Positions 18,345-29,822 of a DNA stretch of 64,000 nucleotides are shown in pieces; positions within the stretch are counted from its first letter, which is position 1; each line of letters starts with the position of its first letter. The position numbers and the translations under genes are program-made. Where the stretch lies: positions 186,001-250,000 of the forward strand of contig CBDCBQ010000003.1 of NCBI GenBank assembly GCA_965214415.1. Reading direction: 5' to 3'. Source of the DNA: RH-AL1 sp965214415 (GTDB lineage Bacteria > Pseudomonadota > Alphaproteobacteria > Rhizobiales > Beijerinckiaceae). The notes below the pieces were generated by a model. That model searched no databases and was not told the origin of the DNA. It saw nothing but the letters and a program-made list of their open reading frames with translations.

Positions 18345-20675
18345 TTGGTGCGAGTGAGTACCTTCATAGCCTCCGCAGGGCTGCTGGCGCTGGTCGCCGG
18401 ATGCGACGGGTCGGGCCCGCCGCCCGGTCCAGACATGCGTGCTCTAGATACGCGCATGCCGCTTGCCGTCGATTATTACGAGCACAAGACCTTGCATCCG
18501 GTGCCGCGCCGCGACAGCGGTTTCGTCGGGCCCACCGAGGCCGGTGTCGGACGCGAGCGAGATTTTGGCCCGGAGCCGGCGGCGGAGCCCACGTCCACCC
18601 CGGCTCCCGCCCGCGAGTCAGCGCCGATCACGGCCGACAAGGACAAGTTGTCAGGTCGGCCGACGGCGCCGAGCAAGGCGCCGGCCGATCCCTCGAAGGC
18701 GCCGTCGGGGCCGGTCTCGCGGGCCGAGCCGGCGCCGCACACCACGTTCGCCACCGCGCTCGCCACTTTGCGCGCGAACGAGCATGTCGCCGGCCAGTCT
18801 TTCCTTGCGCTGGCCAAGCCGCGCAAGGGGCACAGCAAGGTTGCCAAAACCGAGACGACCGAACCCGACGGCGGCGCGGCCGCCCCCAGCGGCGAGGGCG
18901 ACGCGACCGAGACCGCGGACACGCGCGGGTTCGATGGCAAGGAGAGCGGCTATCGGCTGAATTTCGAGGATGCCGAGGTCAAGGACGTCATGCAGGCGGT
19001 GCTCGGCAACGTGCTCGGCGTTCCGTACACGATCGCACCCAACGTGGCTGGCCGCATCACAATCTCCTCCTCGGCGCCGCAGAACAAGACCGAACTGCTC
19101 GGGACGCTCGAGACCGTGCTGTCGATGCAAGGCCTATCGTTGACGCGCGTCGGCAGTACCTACCGGATCGCGCCGCTTGCGCTCGGTGGCGGCACGCTCG
19201 ATGTCGACGGTGCCGGCTCCGGCTTCGGGATTTTCCGTCGTGCCGCTGCAATATTCCTCCGTCGCGTCGATGAACAAGCTCCTTTCTGGGTTCGTGGTCG
19301 AGGCCGACGGCATCAAGATCGATTCCTCGCGCAACACCGTCATCGTGCGGGGCCGGGTCCGCGCCGGCTCGAGGTCGTACGCGCGATCAAGGCGTTCGAC
19401 GGCGACTGGATGCACACTCAATCGGTCAGCATGTTCGAGCTGAAGCGCTCGCGTCCCGAAGAGGTGATCCAGGAGCTGACCCGCGTCTTCGATAGCGACA
19501 AGGAAGGCGATGCGGCGGGCGTGATCGAGTTCAAATCGGTCAAGCGCCTCCGCTCGATCATGGTGATCTCGAAGAACGCGACCTTGATCCGCCGCGCCGG
19601 CGCCTGGATTCACCGTCTCGATCATCAGGACACGTCGTCGACCAGCTCGATCTTCGTCTATCGTCCACGCTACCGCGATGCCCGCGAGCTGGCGAAGCTC
19701 GTCAACGGGCTGCTCGGCGGGAGCGGCGGCAGCAGCGGCGGCGACTCGGGCAACGGCGGCGTGTCGTTCCAAACTGGCGGGCAGGGCGGCGGGCTCGGTG
19801 GCGGCCTCGGCGGCAGCTCAGGTGGGCAGGGTGGCGGCCTGGCGGTCAACGTCATCATCGCCGAGGTCCAGCTCAACGACGAGCTCAAGTACGGCGTGCA
19901 GTTCTTTCTCAATCAGAGCGCGAACAGCGCCGGCTCGATCGGCTTCTCGACCAATCCGACCAGCGTCATCGCCAGCGCCGCGCAGGGCGCCGCCGCGGGC
20001 GTGACGCAGGCGCTGTCGCCGTCAGCGAGCGGCTTCAACTTCCTCGCGGGCGGCGCGACGAGCCCCAACATCGTCCTGTCGGCGCTCGACTCTATCTCGA
20101 AGGTGCACATCCTGTCGACGCCGTCGATCGTCGTGATGGAGAACAAGCCGGCGACGCTCGAGGTCGGCAACCAGGTGCCGGTGACGACTCAGTCGGCGAC
20201 CAGCAACCTGACGGCCGACGCGCCGACGGTGAACTCGGTCACCTACCTCGACACCGGCATCATCTTGAAGATCATTCCGCGCATCGGCCAGAACGGCAAC
20301 GTGGACATGCTGATCGACCAGGAGATTTCGAGCGTCGTGCCGGACGCGACCGGTTCGACCACCGGGTCGCTGACGCCGACGATCTCGAAGCGCCGCATCG
20401 CCAGCGACATCTCCGTGCGAAGCGGCCAGAACGTGCTGCTCGCCGGCCTCGTCACGGACACGCGCTCGAAGCAAAACGGCCAGGTGCCGTTCGTCGGGCC
20501 GCAGCTCGGCAATCTCCTTGGCAACACCGACAATTCGGTCAGCCGGACCGAGCTCGTGATGTTCATCCGCCCGGTGATCGTGCGCAACGGGCAGGACGCG
20601 GTCGAGATAACCCAGGACTTCAAGCGCGGCCTGACCGGTATCGACCTGCATGGCGAGCCGGTCTACAAGCCATGA
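18345..20675 (+). CDS. gspD: Type II secretion outer membrane secretin GspD, with an internal out-of-frame segment
   Basis: The product is about 776 residues. A lipoprotein signal (ASAGLLALVAGC) is followed by a disordered Pro-rich region, an N0-like domain (LNFEDAEVKDVMQAVLGNVL), N1-N3 domains, a Gly/Ser-rich insert near residues 460-500, and the secretin domain (VNVIIAEVQLNDELKYGVQF, ILSTPSIVVMENKPATLEVG, VLLAGLVTDTRSKQNG). Start is TTG at 18345 or GTG at 18348 behind AGAGGA. Between about 19230 and 19366 the reading frame gives Arg-rich nonsense, while the +1 frame reads a proper secretin sequence (VVPLQYSSVASMNKLLSGF, IDSSRNTVIVRG). Two compensating indels keep the overall frame open. Role: outer membrane pore of the secretion system. 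Confidence 0.9.
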   Translation: MVRVSTFIASAGLLALVAGCDGSGPPPGPDMRALDTRMPLAVDYYEHKTLHPVPRRDSGFVGPTEAGVGRERDFGPEPAAEPTSTPAPARESAPITADKDKLSGRPTAPSKAPADPSKAPSGPVSRAEPAPHTTFATALATLRANEHVAGQSFLALAKPRKGHSKVAKTETTEPDGGAAAPSGEGDATETADTRGFDGKESGYRLNFEDAEVKDVMQAVLGNVLGVPYTIAPNVAGRITISSSAPQNKTELLGTLETVLSMQGLSLTRVGSTYRIAPLALGGGTLDVDGAGSGFGIFRRAAAIFLRRVDEQAPFWVRGRGRRHQDRFLAQHRHRAGPGPRRLEVVRAIKAFDGDWMHTQSVSMFELKRSRPEEVIQELTRVFDSDKEGDAAGVIEFKSVKRLRSIMVISKNATLIRRAGAWIHRLDHQDTSSTSSIFVYRPRYRDARELAKLVNGLLGGSGGSSGGDSGNGGVSFQTGGQGGGLGGGLGGSSGGQGGGLAVNVIIAEVQLNDELKYGVQFFLNQSANSAGSIGFSTNPTSVIASAAQGAAAGVTQALSPSASGFNFLAGGATSPNIVLSALDSISKVHILSTPSIVVMENKPATLEVGNQVPVTTQSATSNLTADAPTVNSVTYLDTGIILKIIPRIGQNGNVDMLIDQEISSVVPDATGSTTGSLTPTISKRRIASDISVRSGQNVLLAGLVTDTRSKQNGQVPFVGPQLGNLLGNTDNSVSRTELVMFIRPVIVRNGQDAVEITQDFKRGLTGIDLHGEPVYKP

Positions 20676-21298
20676 GCGCGACAGGGCCAATCGCGGCGAC
20701 CCTTCCTGCTTTCGCAAGTAACTTGTACGCCACTCTCGCCGAGTGGTCGGTCGTTGTCCTCGCGGTCGCGGTCGCGGCTTTCGAGATCGGCCACGGCTAT
20801 CAGGCGGCGGTCATCGTGACCACGGTCGCCATCGCGCCGCTGGTCGTCTGGATCGTCGCGCAGGACCTCATGACATTCACGATCGCCGACGGCGCCGTGG
20901 TCGCGCTGGCGGTGCTCGCGCTCGCCACCCGGTTGGTGGCCGGCGATCCCGCGATCCTGCTCGCCCTCGACGTGCTTCTGTCCGGCGGCGTGCTGCTTGC
21001 GTTCCGCGAGATCTATTACCGCCGCCGAGGTTTCGACGGGCTCGGCCTTGGCGACGTCAAGCTCGCCGCGGCAGGCGGCCTGCTCGTCGGCGCCGGCGCC
21101 TTCGCCTGGGCCTTGCTTGGGGCAAGCCTGCTGGCGCTCTTGGGTGTCGCGATCGTGTACGGCGTCGCGCGAACCCGCCATCGTTCGATCGATTTCGAGG
21201 CCTATCGAAAGCTGGCGTTCGGCGCGCTCCTCGCCCCGGCCCTCTATGCCGCTTGGATCGTGCAGGCGCTGCCGATCCTCTGGCCCGCGGGAGGCTAG
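20672..21298 (+). CDS. gspO: Prepilin peptidase (short form, GspO-like)
   Basis: The protein is 208 residues and mostly membrane-spanning. The A24 peptidase aspartates are seen in AQDLMTFTIAD and in the GxGD motif GLGLGDVKLAAAGG. The N-terminal cysteine-rich methyltransferase domain of full-length prepilin peptidases is absent, so it probably cleaves but does not methylate pseudopilins. The ATG at 20672 overlaps the gspD stop (ATGA). Its place in the operon shows that it serves the pseudopilins GspG-K encoded downstream. Confidence 0.88.
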   Translation: MSATGPIAATLPAFASNLYATLAEWSVVVLAVAVAAFEIGHGYQAAVIVTTVAIAPLVVWIVAQDLMTFTIADGAVVALAVLALATRLVAGDPAILLALDVLLSGGVLLAFREIYYRRRGFDGLGLGDVKLAAAGGLLVGAGAFAWALLGASLLALLGVAIVYGVARTRHRSIDFEAYRKLAFGALLAPALYAAWIVQALPILWPAGG

Positions 21299-21300
21299 CC

Positions 21301-22512
21301 ATGCCGAGCTTCCGCTACGAGGCGCTCGATACATCGGGCCGCAAGATGAGCGGACTCATGGACGGGACCTCGGTCGCCGAGATCCTGAAGGAGCTCGACC
21401 GCGCCGGGTTTTTGCCGATCAAGGCCGCCGAGGCGCGCGCCCAGAGCGGCCGCTCGCTCCGCGATATGCTCACGCCCGAGCCGAAGTCCGAGGACATCAC
21501 GGCGATGACGCTCGACGTCGTCATGCTGTTGAAGGGCGGCGTGACGCTCGCGGAGTCGCTGGTGCTGCTGCAGCAGATGGGCGGCAGCCGCTGGCGCACC
21601 AAGGTCCTGCGCGAACTGCACCTGGCGATCTCGGTCGGCAAGACCTTCTCGGCGGCGCTTGCGGAGCACCCGCGTCTGTTCTCGCCGATCTACATCAAGA
21701 TGGTCGAGGTCGCCGAGGCGACCGGGCGGCTCGAGGAGGCGCTGTCGGCGCTTGCCGAGGAGCGCCAGCGCATGGAGCGGATGAAGAAGCGGCTCGTCGG
21801 CGCCGTCTCCTATCCCGCGTTCCTGATCCTCTCGGCGCTCAGCGCCATGACCTTTATCTTCCTCTATGTGATTCCGCAGTTCGAGACCGCGCTCGAGGGC
21901 TTCCGCGACAAGATCGACCCGACCGCGCTGATGGTCTTCAACATGTCGGCGTTCCTGCGCCACAACCTGCAGCTCATAGGCTTTTCGCTCGGCGCGATCG
22001 TGCTCGGCATGCTGCTCGTCGGCAAGCTCGGCTCGCATCGCGGCATCTGGATCTCGCTGCTCGCGCGCCTGCCGTTCCTGCGGACGCTATTCCTCTACGA
22101 GGCGACGCTGAAATTCTGCCGCACATTGTCGGTACTGATCGGTAATGGAGTCGACATCTCGACCTCGCTGCGGCTGCTGCGCGACGTTGTGCGGCTGCCG
22201 GCCTTCCGCGCGCAGATCGACGGCGTCGTCGCCGATGTGCGCAAGGGGCGCCGCCTTTCGGAGGCGCTGGAGACGCGCGATGTGCTGCCCCGACACGTGG
22301 TGCAGATGTTGCGCGTCGGCGAGGAAAGCGGGCGGTTGCCCGACAGTGCCAGCCGTGTCGCGACCTTTTACGAGGCGCGGCTCGACACCGCGCTCGGCCG
22401 CGTCATCGCGGTGCTGGGGCCGGCCACGATGATGCTCGTCTCGGTGCTGATCGCCTGGCTGATCATCTCCGTGATGACCGCGCTGATGAGCGTCAACGAC
22501 CTGTTGAAGTAG
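21301..22512 (+). CDS. gspF: Type II secretion inner membrane platform protein GspF
   Basis: The protein is 403 residues, typical for GspF. It starts MPSFRYEALDTSGRKMSG, shows the two T2SSF domains (KGGVTLAESLVLLQQMGGSRW in the first, IGNGVDISTSLRLLRDVV in the second) and three membrane segments (AFLILSALSAMTFIFLYVI, LIGFSLGAIVLGMLLVG, and a C-terminal span). It anchors the GspE ATPase and the pseudopilus at the inner membrane. It begins two bases after the gspO stop. Confidence 0.95.
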   Translation: MPSFRYEALDTSGRKMSGLMDGTSVAEILKELDRAGFLPIKAAEARAQSGRSLRDMLTPEPKSEDITAMTLDVVMLLKGGVTLAESLVLLQQMGGSRWRTKVLRELHLAISVGKTFSAALAEHPRLFSPIYIKMVEVAEATGRLEEALSALAEERQRMERMKKRLVGAVSYPAFLILSALSAMTFIFLYVIPQFETALEGFRDKIDPTALMVFNMSAFLRHNLQLIGFSLGAIVLGMLLVGKLGSHRGIWISLLARLPFLRTLFLYEATLKFCRTLSVLIGNGVDISTSLRLLRDVVRLPAFRAQIDGVVADVRKGRRLSEALETRDVLPRHVVQMLRVGEESGRLPDSASRVATFYEARLDTALGRVIAVLGPATMMLVSVLIAWLIISVMTALMSVNDLLK

Positions 22513-22545
22513 ATGTTCGAGAGCAAACTTGTTGTGGGGGCGACC

Positions 22546-22998
22546 ATGAGACACCGACTGGCCCAGCTGCGCGACCGACGCGCGACCCGCGATGCGCGCG
22601 GCGGCTTCACGCTGGTCGAGCTGCTCGTCGTGCTCGTCATTCTCGGCCTGGTGATGGGGCTCGTCGGCCCGCGTGTGCTCGGCTATCTGTCGAGCTCGCG
22701 CGAGCGTACCGCGCATCTGCAGATCGAGTCCTTCGCCTCCGCGCTCGATCTCTTCTACCTCGACTACGGTCGCTACCCGACCAATGGCGAGGGGCTCGAG
22801 GCGCTGGTGAAGCGGCCGGGCTCGGGCGAGCACTGGGCCGGCCCCTACCTGAAGCAGCCGAACGTACCCGTCGACCCGTGGGGCAATCCGTACACCTACC
22901 ATGTCCCGGGCAAGACGACGCCTTATGCGATCACGTCGAACGGTCCTGACGGCGAGCGTAGCGCGAGCGTCCAGCACGCCGCCATCGGCAACGAATGA
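22546..22998 (+). CDS. gspG: Major pseudopilin GspG
   Basis: The protein is about 150 residues. A basic leader ends in GG just before FTLVELLVVLVILGLVMGLV, the class III cleavage and polymerisation segment with Glu at +5. Downstream, YGRYPTNGEGLEALVKRPG and VPVDPWGNPYTYHVPGK are the GspG calcium-loop family motifs. I chose ATG at 22546, behind GGGGGC; an ATG at 22513, immediately after the gspF stop, would add 11 residues. It forms the shaft of the pseudopilus. Confidence 0.95.
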   Translation: MRHRLAQLRDRRATRDARGGFTLVELLVVLVILGLVMGLVGPRVLGYLSSSRERTAHLQIESFASALDLFYLDYGRYPTNGEGLEALVKRPGSGEHWAGPYLKQPNVPVDPWGNPYTYHVPGKTTPYAITSNGPDGERSASVQHAAIGNE

Positions 22999-23453
22999 TC
23001 GCGCGGGCCGCCACGGCTCGGTCGGCGTTTCGCGCGAGAGAGTCGCGCGCGGGCTTCGCGCTGATCGAGGTGATGCTCGCCTTGATGCTGATCGCCGTCC
23101 TCGCATCGCTGGCATTGCCAGGCCTCGTGCGGGGGACCGGCCCGTCGACGTTGCGGATCGCCGCGCTGCAGGTCGCCGCGATGCTGCGCGAGGATCGCAA
23201 CGTCGCGCTCACGACGGGGCGTTTCACGATGACCTCGGTCGGCCGCGGCGAAATCCGATCGGGCGCCTCGCGGGCCTCGGTCGAGATGCCGGTCGGCGCG
23301 ACGGCCGGCGTGCTCGGCGCGGCGCTGCCGGGCATCCGCTTCTTCGCCGACGGCCGCTCCTCCGGCGGCACGATCGTCATCGCGTCGGCCACGGCGCGCG
23401 CGTTCGTCGCCGTCAGTCCCGATACGGGGGCGATCGATGTCGGCGTGCGCTAG
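22995..23453 (+). CDS. gspH: Minor pseudopilin GspH
   Basis: The protein is 152 residues. The leader ends SRAG before FALIEVMLALMLIAVLASLA, with Glu at +5. The C-terminal part (MLREDRNVALTTGRF, RFFADGRSSGGTIVIAS) matches the GspH domain. Its ATG overlaps the gspG stop by four bases. It is one of four minor pseudopilins expected at the pseudopilus tip. Confidence 0.88.
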   Translation: MIARAATARSAFRARESRAGFALIEVMLALMLIAVLASLALPGLVRGTGPSTLRIAALQVAAMLREDRNVALTTGRFTMTSVGRGEIRSGASRASVEMPVGATAGVLGAALPGIRFFADGRSSGGTIVIASATARAFVAVSPDTGAIDVGVR

Positions 23454-23901
23454 CCCGCGCCGTCCTCGCGCGCGACTCGCCGATCGCGGCGGCTTCACGC
23501 TGATCGAGGTCCTGGTCGCCTTCACGATCATGGCGACGCTGCTTGGGGTCATGTATCGCGGCGTCGTCACGCTTCGCCAGAGCGCCGCCGCCTTCGACGA
23601 CCACACCGATCGCGAGCTGATCGCGCGTGCCGTGCTCGACGAGGCGCTCGCGCAACGTACCCTCAGGCCAGGCACCCATCACGGAGTCCGTGACGGGCAT
23701 CGTTGGACGATCGTCGCGAAGGCGATCGACCTTTCCGCCCAGCTGCCGCGTGCGGCCGACGAAGGGGAACAGAAACCGGGCGACAAGCCCGGCGAGCCGA
23801 AGACGAAGCGAGACTGGGCGACCCAGCGCCTGCTGGTGCGCATCGAGGCCGACGGTCGGCCGCTCGAGGTCGAGACGCTGCGCATCGTCAAGGCGGAGTG
23901 A
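23437..23901 (+). CDS. gspI: Minor pseudopilin GspI
   Basis: The protein is 154 residues. The leader ends DRGG before FTLIEVLVAFTIMATLLGVM with Glu at +5. A Lys/Pro-rich insert (GEQKPGDKPGEPKTK) interrupts the C-terminal part. The start overlaps the end of gspH by 17 bases in another frame, which suggests coupled translation. Order between gspH and gspJ and size agree with GspI. Confidence 0.85.
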   Translation: MSACASPRRPRARLADRGGFTLIEVLVAFTIMATLLGVMYRGVVTLRQSAAAFDDHTDRELIARAVLDEALAQRTLRPGTHHGVRDGHRWTIVAKAIDLSAQLPRAADEGEQKPGDKPGEPKTKRDWATQRLLVRIEADGRPLEVETLRIVKAE

Positions 23902-23904
23902 GCG

Positions 23905-24855
23905 ATGCGCCGTCGCCCGCTCGAGAGACGCGCCGCGGCGCGCGGCCGTAACGGCGGCTTTCTGCTTCCGGAGACGCTCGCGACCTTCACGATCTCCGCC
24001 TTCATCCTGCTCGGTCTCGTCTCGGCCTCCTCCGTGCTGCTCGGCGCGATCGACCGCAGCATCATCCGCGTTCAGAACGTCGACGACCTCGGCCGTGCGC
24101 TCGACGCGATCGCCCGCGATCTGGGGGGCGTGCAGCGCGCACGCTGGAACGGTATCGAGCCGCAATCTTTCGTCTTTCGCGGCGGACCGAACAGCATCTT
24201 CTTCGCGCGGCGCGAGCGTGGTCTCGACGGTGGCGGCGTGACGAAGGTCGTCGCGCTACGCGAGATCATCGCGGACGGCGGCACCCGCCTCATAAGGAGC
24301 GAGGCGAGGCTGTCGGCGCGGGCAAGCTCGTTCGACGATGTCGTCTTCGGGGCGCCGCGCGAGATCTGGACCGGGCCGGCGCGATTGCGCTTCTCCTATT
24401 TGTCGCAGCGGCAGGACGCAAAACCGGCGCCGCCGACGAAGGACTTTCCGAGTGGCCCGACGCTGCCGGCGGCCATCACCGTCGAGGCTGTCGACCGCGC
24501 CACGAAGAAGAGCCTCGTTTCGTTGCGCGTGACGATCCGCGCCAATGCCGACATCGGCTGCCTCGAAGAGGGGGGCGGTGACGCGCCCGGTGGCGGCGCC
24601 GCGACCGCCGATGCCACCGCGCAGAGCGCGACGCCGGACGCGACCCCGACCGGCGGCGGTGGCGTCGACTTCGGACCTCCGCCGGCACCGACCGCTCTGG
24701 CGGCGCCGATCTTGAGCGCCGCCGATGCCGCGCAGGCGGCGAAGAGCGATGCCTTCTGCTCGCGCCCCCAGCGCGACAAGAAGAATCAGCCGGGTGCTCC
24801 CGCCGCGCCTCAGGCCACGACCGCTGGGCCAACGTCACCGGAGCCGGCTCCGTGA
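23905..24855 (+). CDS. gspJ: Minor pseudopilin GspJ with a Pro/Ala-rich tail
   Basis: The protein is 316 residues, longer than the 200-230 usual for GspJ. The leader ends RNGG before FLLPETLATFTISAFILLGL with Glu at +5. The core domain runs to about residue 215 (VRFSYLSQRQDAK-like strand, ITVEAVDRAT). The last 100 residues are low-complexity Ala/Pro/Gly and contain no domain. It begins three bases after gspI ends. Confidence 0.85.
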   Translation: MRRRPLERRAAARGRNGGFLLPETLATFTISAFILLGLVSASSVLLGAIDRSIIRVQNVDDLGRALDAIARDLGGVQRARWNGIEPQSFVFRGGPNSIFFARRERGLDGGGVTKVVALREIIADGGTRLIRSEARLSARASSFDDVVFGAPREIWTGPARLRFSYLSQRQDAKPAPPTKDFPSGPTLPAAITVEAVDRATKKSLVSLRVTIRANADIGCLEEGGGDAPGGGAATADATAQSATPDATPTGGGGVDFGPPPAPTALAAPILSAADAAQAAKSDAFCSRPQRDKKNQPGAPAAPQATTAGPTSPEPAP

Positions 24856-25801
24856 GCCGCGCCCGATCCTCGCGCGGCGCCGACGACGGCTACATCCTCG
24901 TCGCCGTTCTCGGCGTCATGCTGGTGCTGACGGGCTTCATGGCGGCGGGCTCGCTGCTGGCGCGCTCGGCGCTCGACACGGTTCGCGTCGGCGACGCCGA
25001 TGTCGCGATGGCCGGCCTGACGCGCGCCGGCGTCGAGCTGGCGGCCTACCAGCTCTTCGTCATCAAGGCGGCGCCCGAGGCGATCGACGGGCGGCGGCTG
25101 CGCTTTGCCGGTGGCACGATCGCGCCGTACCTCGTCGACGAAGGCGGCAAGGCCGATCTCAACGCCTCGGATTCGAAGCTGCTCGCGAGCGTGTTCCAAA
25201 GCGCCGAGCTGGGGGCCGGTCCCGCGGCCGCGCTCGTCGCCTGCATCGTCCAGCTGCGCGGGCCCGATCGCAATGCCTCCGCGGCGAACGCGCCCAGCCC
25301 GGCCGCGCCTGCCCAGGCCCAGCCCGGTTCCACGGACCTCGCGACGGCAGCGCCGCAGGCCGCGCCACCGCCCGCTCCGACGCCGCCGGCCGCCGACGCG
25401 CCGAGGCTTCGCGGCTTCCAGTCGGTCGACCAGCTGCGCGACTGCCCGAACCTGACCGGCGAGGACTTTCACGCGATCGCGCCGCTGCTGACGGTGTACA
25501 ACCCCGATGGCAAGATCAACATTCTGTCGGCCAGCGAGGCGATGCTGCGGGCAATGCCGGGTCTCAGCCAGGCCGACGTCGAGATCATCCTGGCGCGACG
25601 CGCCGGTGCCGACAAGAAGGCGATCGACGACCTCATGGGCCTGATGAAAGAGGCCAAGGACTACGGCAAGACCACCTTCGGACCTGCCTTCTCCGTGCGC
25701 ATCGAGGCGACCGCCGCCACGGGTCGAAAAAAATCCACCCACGTCGTCATGGCATCCTCGAAAAGCCCATCTGACCCCTATTATGTCCTCGACTGGTGGG
25801 A

Positions 25802-25805
<4 letters not shown>
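24852..25805 (+). CDS. gspK: Minor pseudopilin GspK
   Basis: The protein is 317 residues. The hydrophobic segment YILVAVLGVMLVLTGFMAAG follows a short leader ending DDG and lacks the +5 Glu, as is normal for GspK, the tip pseudopilin. The large insert domain contains LVDEGGKADLNASDSKLL and a helix-hairpin-like part (LSQADVEIILARRAGADKK). An Ala/Pro-rich linker sits mid-protein. The GTG start at 24852 overlaps the gspJ stop (GTGA). Confidence 0.88.
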
Positions 25806-27492
<1,687 letters not shown>

Positions 27493-27496
<4 letters not shown>

Positions 27497-28752
27497 GGGC
27501 GCTGCGGCTCAGTGGCGCCGAGGCGATGGCCGATCTGCGGGCCGCCGCGCCGCGGCTGCGCGAGGCAGCGGCGCCCTGGGTGTCGCGCATCGCCACCGCG
27601 GTGGCGCCGCTGTGGGCGCGCGCTTGTGCGGCACTGGAGCGGCTCGAGCCGCTGCGAGAGCGCCTCGCGCTAGAGGTTCGCAAGAGCACCACGCTCACCA
27701 AGGTGCTCGCCGCGATCAGCGGCGTTTGGTCGAAGCTCGTCGCGGCGTTCTGCGACACGATCGATCCTCTGCTGTCGCGCTGGGTGCCGGACAATCGTCT
27801 TGTCGCCGTCGTGACGGAGTCTGGCGCGATCGAGCTGCACAAGGCGCTGAAGAGCGAGGTCACGTTCTTGGGCGCGCCGGGGGCGCTCGATAGCGACTCG
27901 CTGGCGGCGCTGACGTCGGCGCGCTGGACCTCGATCGAGCTGAGGGTGCGGCCCGAGCAGGTGATGCATCGCACCCTGTCGCTGCCCGCCGCCGGTCGCG
28001 AGTTCCTTGGCTCGATCATCGAGCACAAGCTCGAGCGGCTGACGCCCTGGCGGCCGGACCGAGTGCTCTACGGCTACCGCGTGCTCGAGGAGGGCGATGC
28101 CGAGATGGGCCAGGGCCTCACCGTCGCTCTGAGCGCCACCTCGCGCGATCTCGTCGCGGCGCCACTGGCGGCGTTGGCTGATCTGGGTCTCGCTCCAAAC
28201 GCGATCGGCGTCGAGGATGGGCCCCTGGACGCGCCGCTGCGCATCAACCTCCTGCGCGATGCGGCCAAAACCACGCGGAGCGACTCGCGACGCATGGTCT
28301 CGCGGGTTGCCCTGGCGTCGTTCGCGGTGCTCGGTGTGGTTTGGCTCGCGACATCCCTATGGGCGTCGAGCGCCGACGATGCGGCGCAGGTCGCCAGCGT
28401 CCGGCTGATGAAGGCGCGCCGCCTGCTCAAATCCGCTTCGATGGGCGATGTCGGCGATCGCGAACGGGCGATGCTGGAGGCCAAGCGCCCGGATCGGGCG
28501 ATCGTCGTGCTGATCGACAAGATCGCGACCGCGATCCCCGAGGACACCTATCTGAAGGAGCTGTCGATCGCGCCGGACAAAGTGCGCGTCGTCGGCGTCA
28601 CGACGAACGCGCCGGCCCTCGTCGGCGAGCTCGAGTCGACGGGGCTGTCCAATGTTCGGTTCACCGCCGCGGTGACGCGCGAGAAAGACCAGAAGGACAG
28701 CTTCGAGATCAGTGCGGATCGCCCGACGGCCGCCGCGCCGGAGACGCCGTGA
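27493..28752 (+). CDS. gspL: Type II secretion protein GspL
   Basis: The protein is 419 residues. A long helical N-terminal region precedes an actin-like cytoplasmic part (SIELRVRPEQVMHRTLSLP, FLGSIIEHKLERLTPWRPD), one membrane span near residue 280 (ALASFAVLGVVWLATSLW) and a periplasmic ferredoxin-like domain (IPEDTYLKELSIAPDKVRVV) of PilN/fimbrial assembly type. It starts within the gspE stop (ATGA). It links the ATPase to the membrane platform. The first 100 residues are unlike canonical GspL. Confidence 0.86.
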
Positions 28753-29312
28753 TGGTTTCAGACAAGACCAAGGCGCAAGCCTGGCGGATCGGCGCGCTTG
28801 CGTTCTTTTGCGGCGCCCCGCTGCTCCTCGTCGGTGTCGCCATTTCAAACCTATCCGACGCCTCGCAGGCCGACGACATCGCCGCGCGCAAAGCCGCGAC
28901 AACGGCGACGATCGTCGCGCAGCTCGAGAAGCACCGCGCGCGTCACGTCAAGCCGGTCGATGTCGCCTCGCTCTACCTCGCCAGCGCCAGCACCAGCCTG
29001 GCGCGCGCCGAGATCCAAAAGCTGACGGGCAAGCTCGTGGCGGACGCAGGTGGTCGCGTCGCCGAGGTCCAGCCGGTCGAGACTCCAGAGCAGGAGGCCG
29101 ACGGCGTCGTCGCGGTCGAGGTCGGGCTCGACATCGACAACAAGGGGTTGCGCGACCTGCTCTACGAGATCGAGGGCGGGCTGCCGTTGTTGACCGTCAG
29201 CGACGTCAATGTGCAGCAGGTGAGCAGCCAGGCCGACGACGCGGCCGCAACGGCTGGGCAGCTCCGCGTGCAGATGACGCTCCAAGGCCGCTGGCGAAAG
29301 GCGACGGGATGA
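28752..29312 (+). CDS. gspM: Type II secretion protein GspM
   Basis: The protein is 186 residues. One N-terminal membrane span (IGALAFFCGAPLLLVGVAI) is followed by a coiled region and a periplasmic ferredoxin-like domain (LRDLLYEIEGGLPLLTVSDV). This is the T2SSM_b form of GspM. Its ATG shares one base with the gspL stop. It is expected to pair with GspL at the inner membrane. Confidence 0.85.
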   Translation: MVSDKTKAQAWRIGALAFFCGAPLLLVGVAISNLSDASQADDIAARKAATTATIVAQLEKHRARHVKPVDVASLYLASASTSLARAEIQKLTGKLVADAGGRVAEVQPVETPEQEADGVVAVEVGLDIDNKGLRDLLYEIEGGLPLLTVSDVNVQQVSSQADDAAATAGQLRVQMTLQGRWRKATG

Positions 29313-29806
29313 CCCGCCGACGTCTCGTTTGCGCGACATTCGCCGCCGTCCTTCTCGCAGCTTCAGCTGGACGCGCCGCCGCGCAAGACGCCGTCTCGCT
29401 CAATCCGCTGAAGACGCTCGACAAGGCGGCGCTGACCGGTTTCCTGGAGCGGCCGTTGTTTGATCCCGAACGACGGCTGCCGCCGCCCGCCCCGGTCCTG
29501 GCGGAGGCACCACCGCCGCCAGCGCCCGTCGAGCCGGCGCCGAGCCTGCAGCTACTCGGCATCGTGCATGGCCTCCACGACATGGCGATCGTGCATCGTG
29601 ACGGCGGCCAGCAAACGATCGTCCTGCACACTGGCGACAAGCTCGGCAGCTGGACGGTCACAGTGCGCCCGCCGGTTGGCGTCAGCCTGAGCAGCGGCGA
29701 CCGAACGGTCGATTTCGCGATTTTCGCGAAGATGGCTCAGCCTGCCCCGCGTGACCGTCCATTGGCGGTCGGGACCATGATCCGACGCCAGAATCTCGAC
29801 AATTGA
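29309..29806 (+). CDS. gspN: Type II secretion GspN/GspC-like periplasmic protein
   Basis: The protein is 165 residues. A signal sequence or membrane anchor (CATFAAVLLAASAGRAAA) is followed by FLERPLFDPERRLPPP, a Pro-rich linker and a small beta domain (LQLLGIVHGLHDMAIVHRDG, LHTGDKLGSWTV). This is the homology-region fold shared by GspC and PilP, which contacts the secretin N0 domain. There is no PDZ domain, so it is a short form. The ATG overlaps the gspM stop. No separate gspC exists in this operon, so this protein probably does that job. Confidence 0.75.
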   Translation: MTRRRLVCATFAAVLLAASAGRAAAQDAVSLNPLKTLDKAALTGFLERPLFDPERRLPPPAPVLAEAPPPPAPVEPAPSLQLLGIVHGLHDMAIVHRDGGQQTIVLHTGDKLGSWTVTVRPPVGVSLSSGDRTVDFAIFAKMAQPAPRDRPLAVGTMIRRQNLDN

Positions 29807-29822
29807 TCCTGAGGATATCCGC

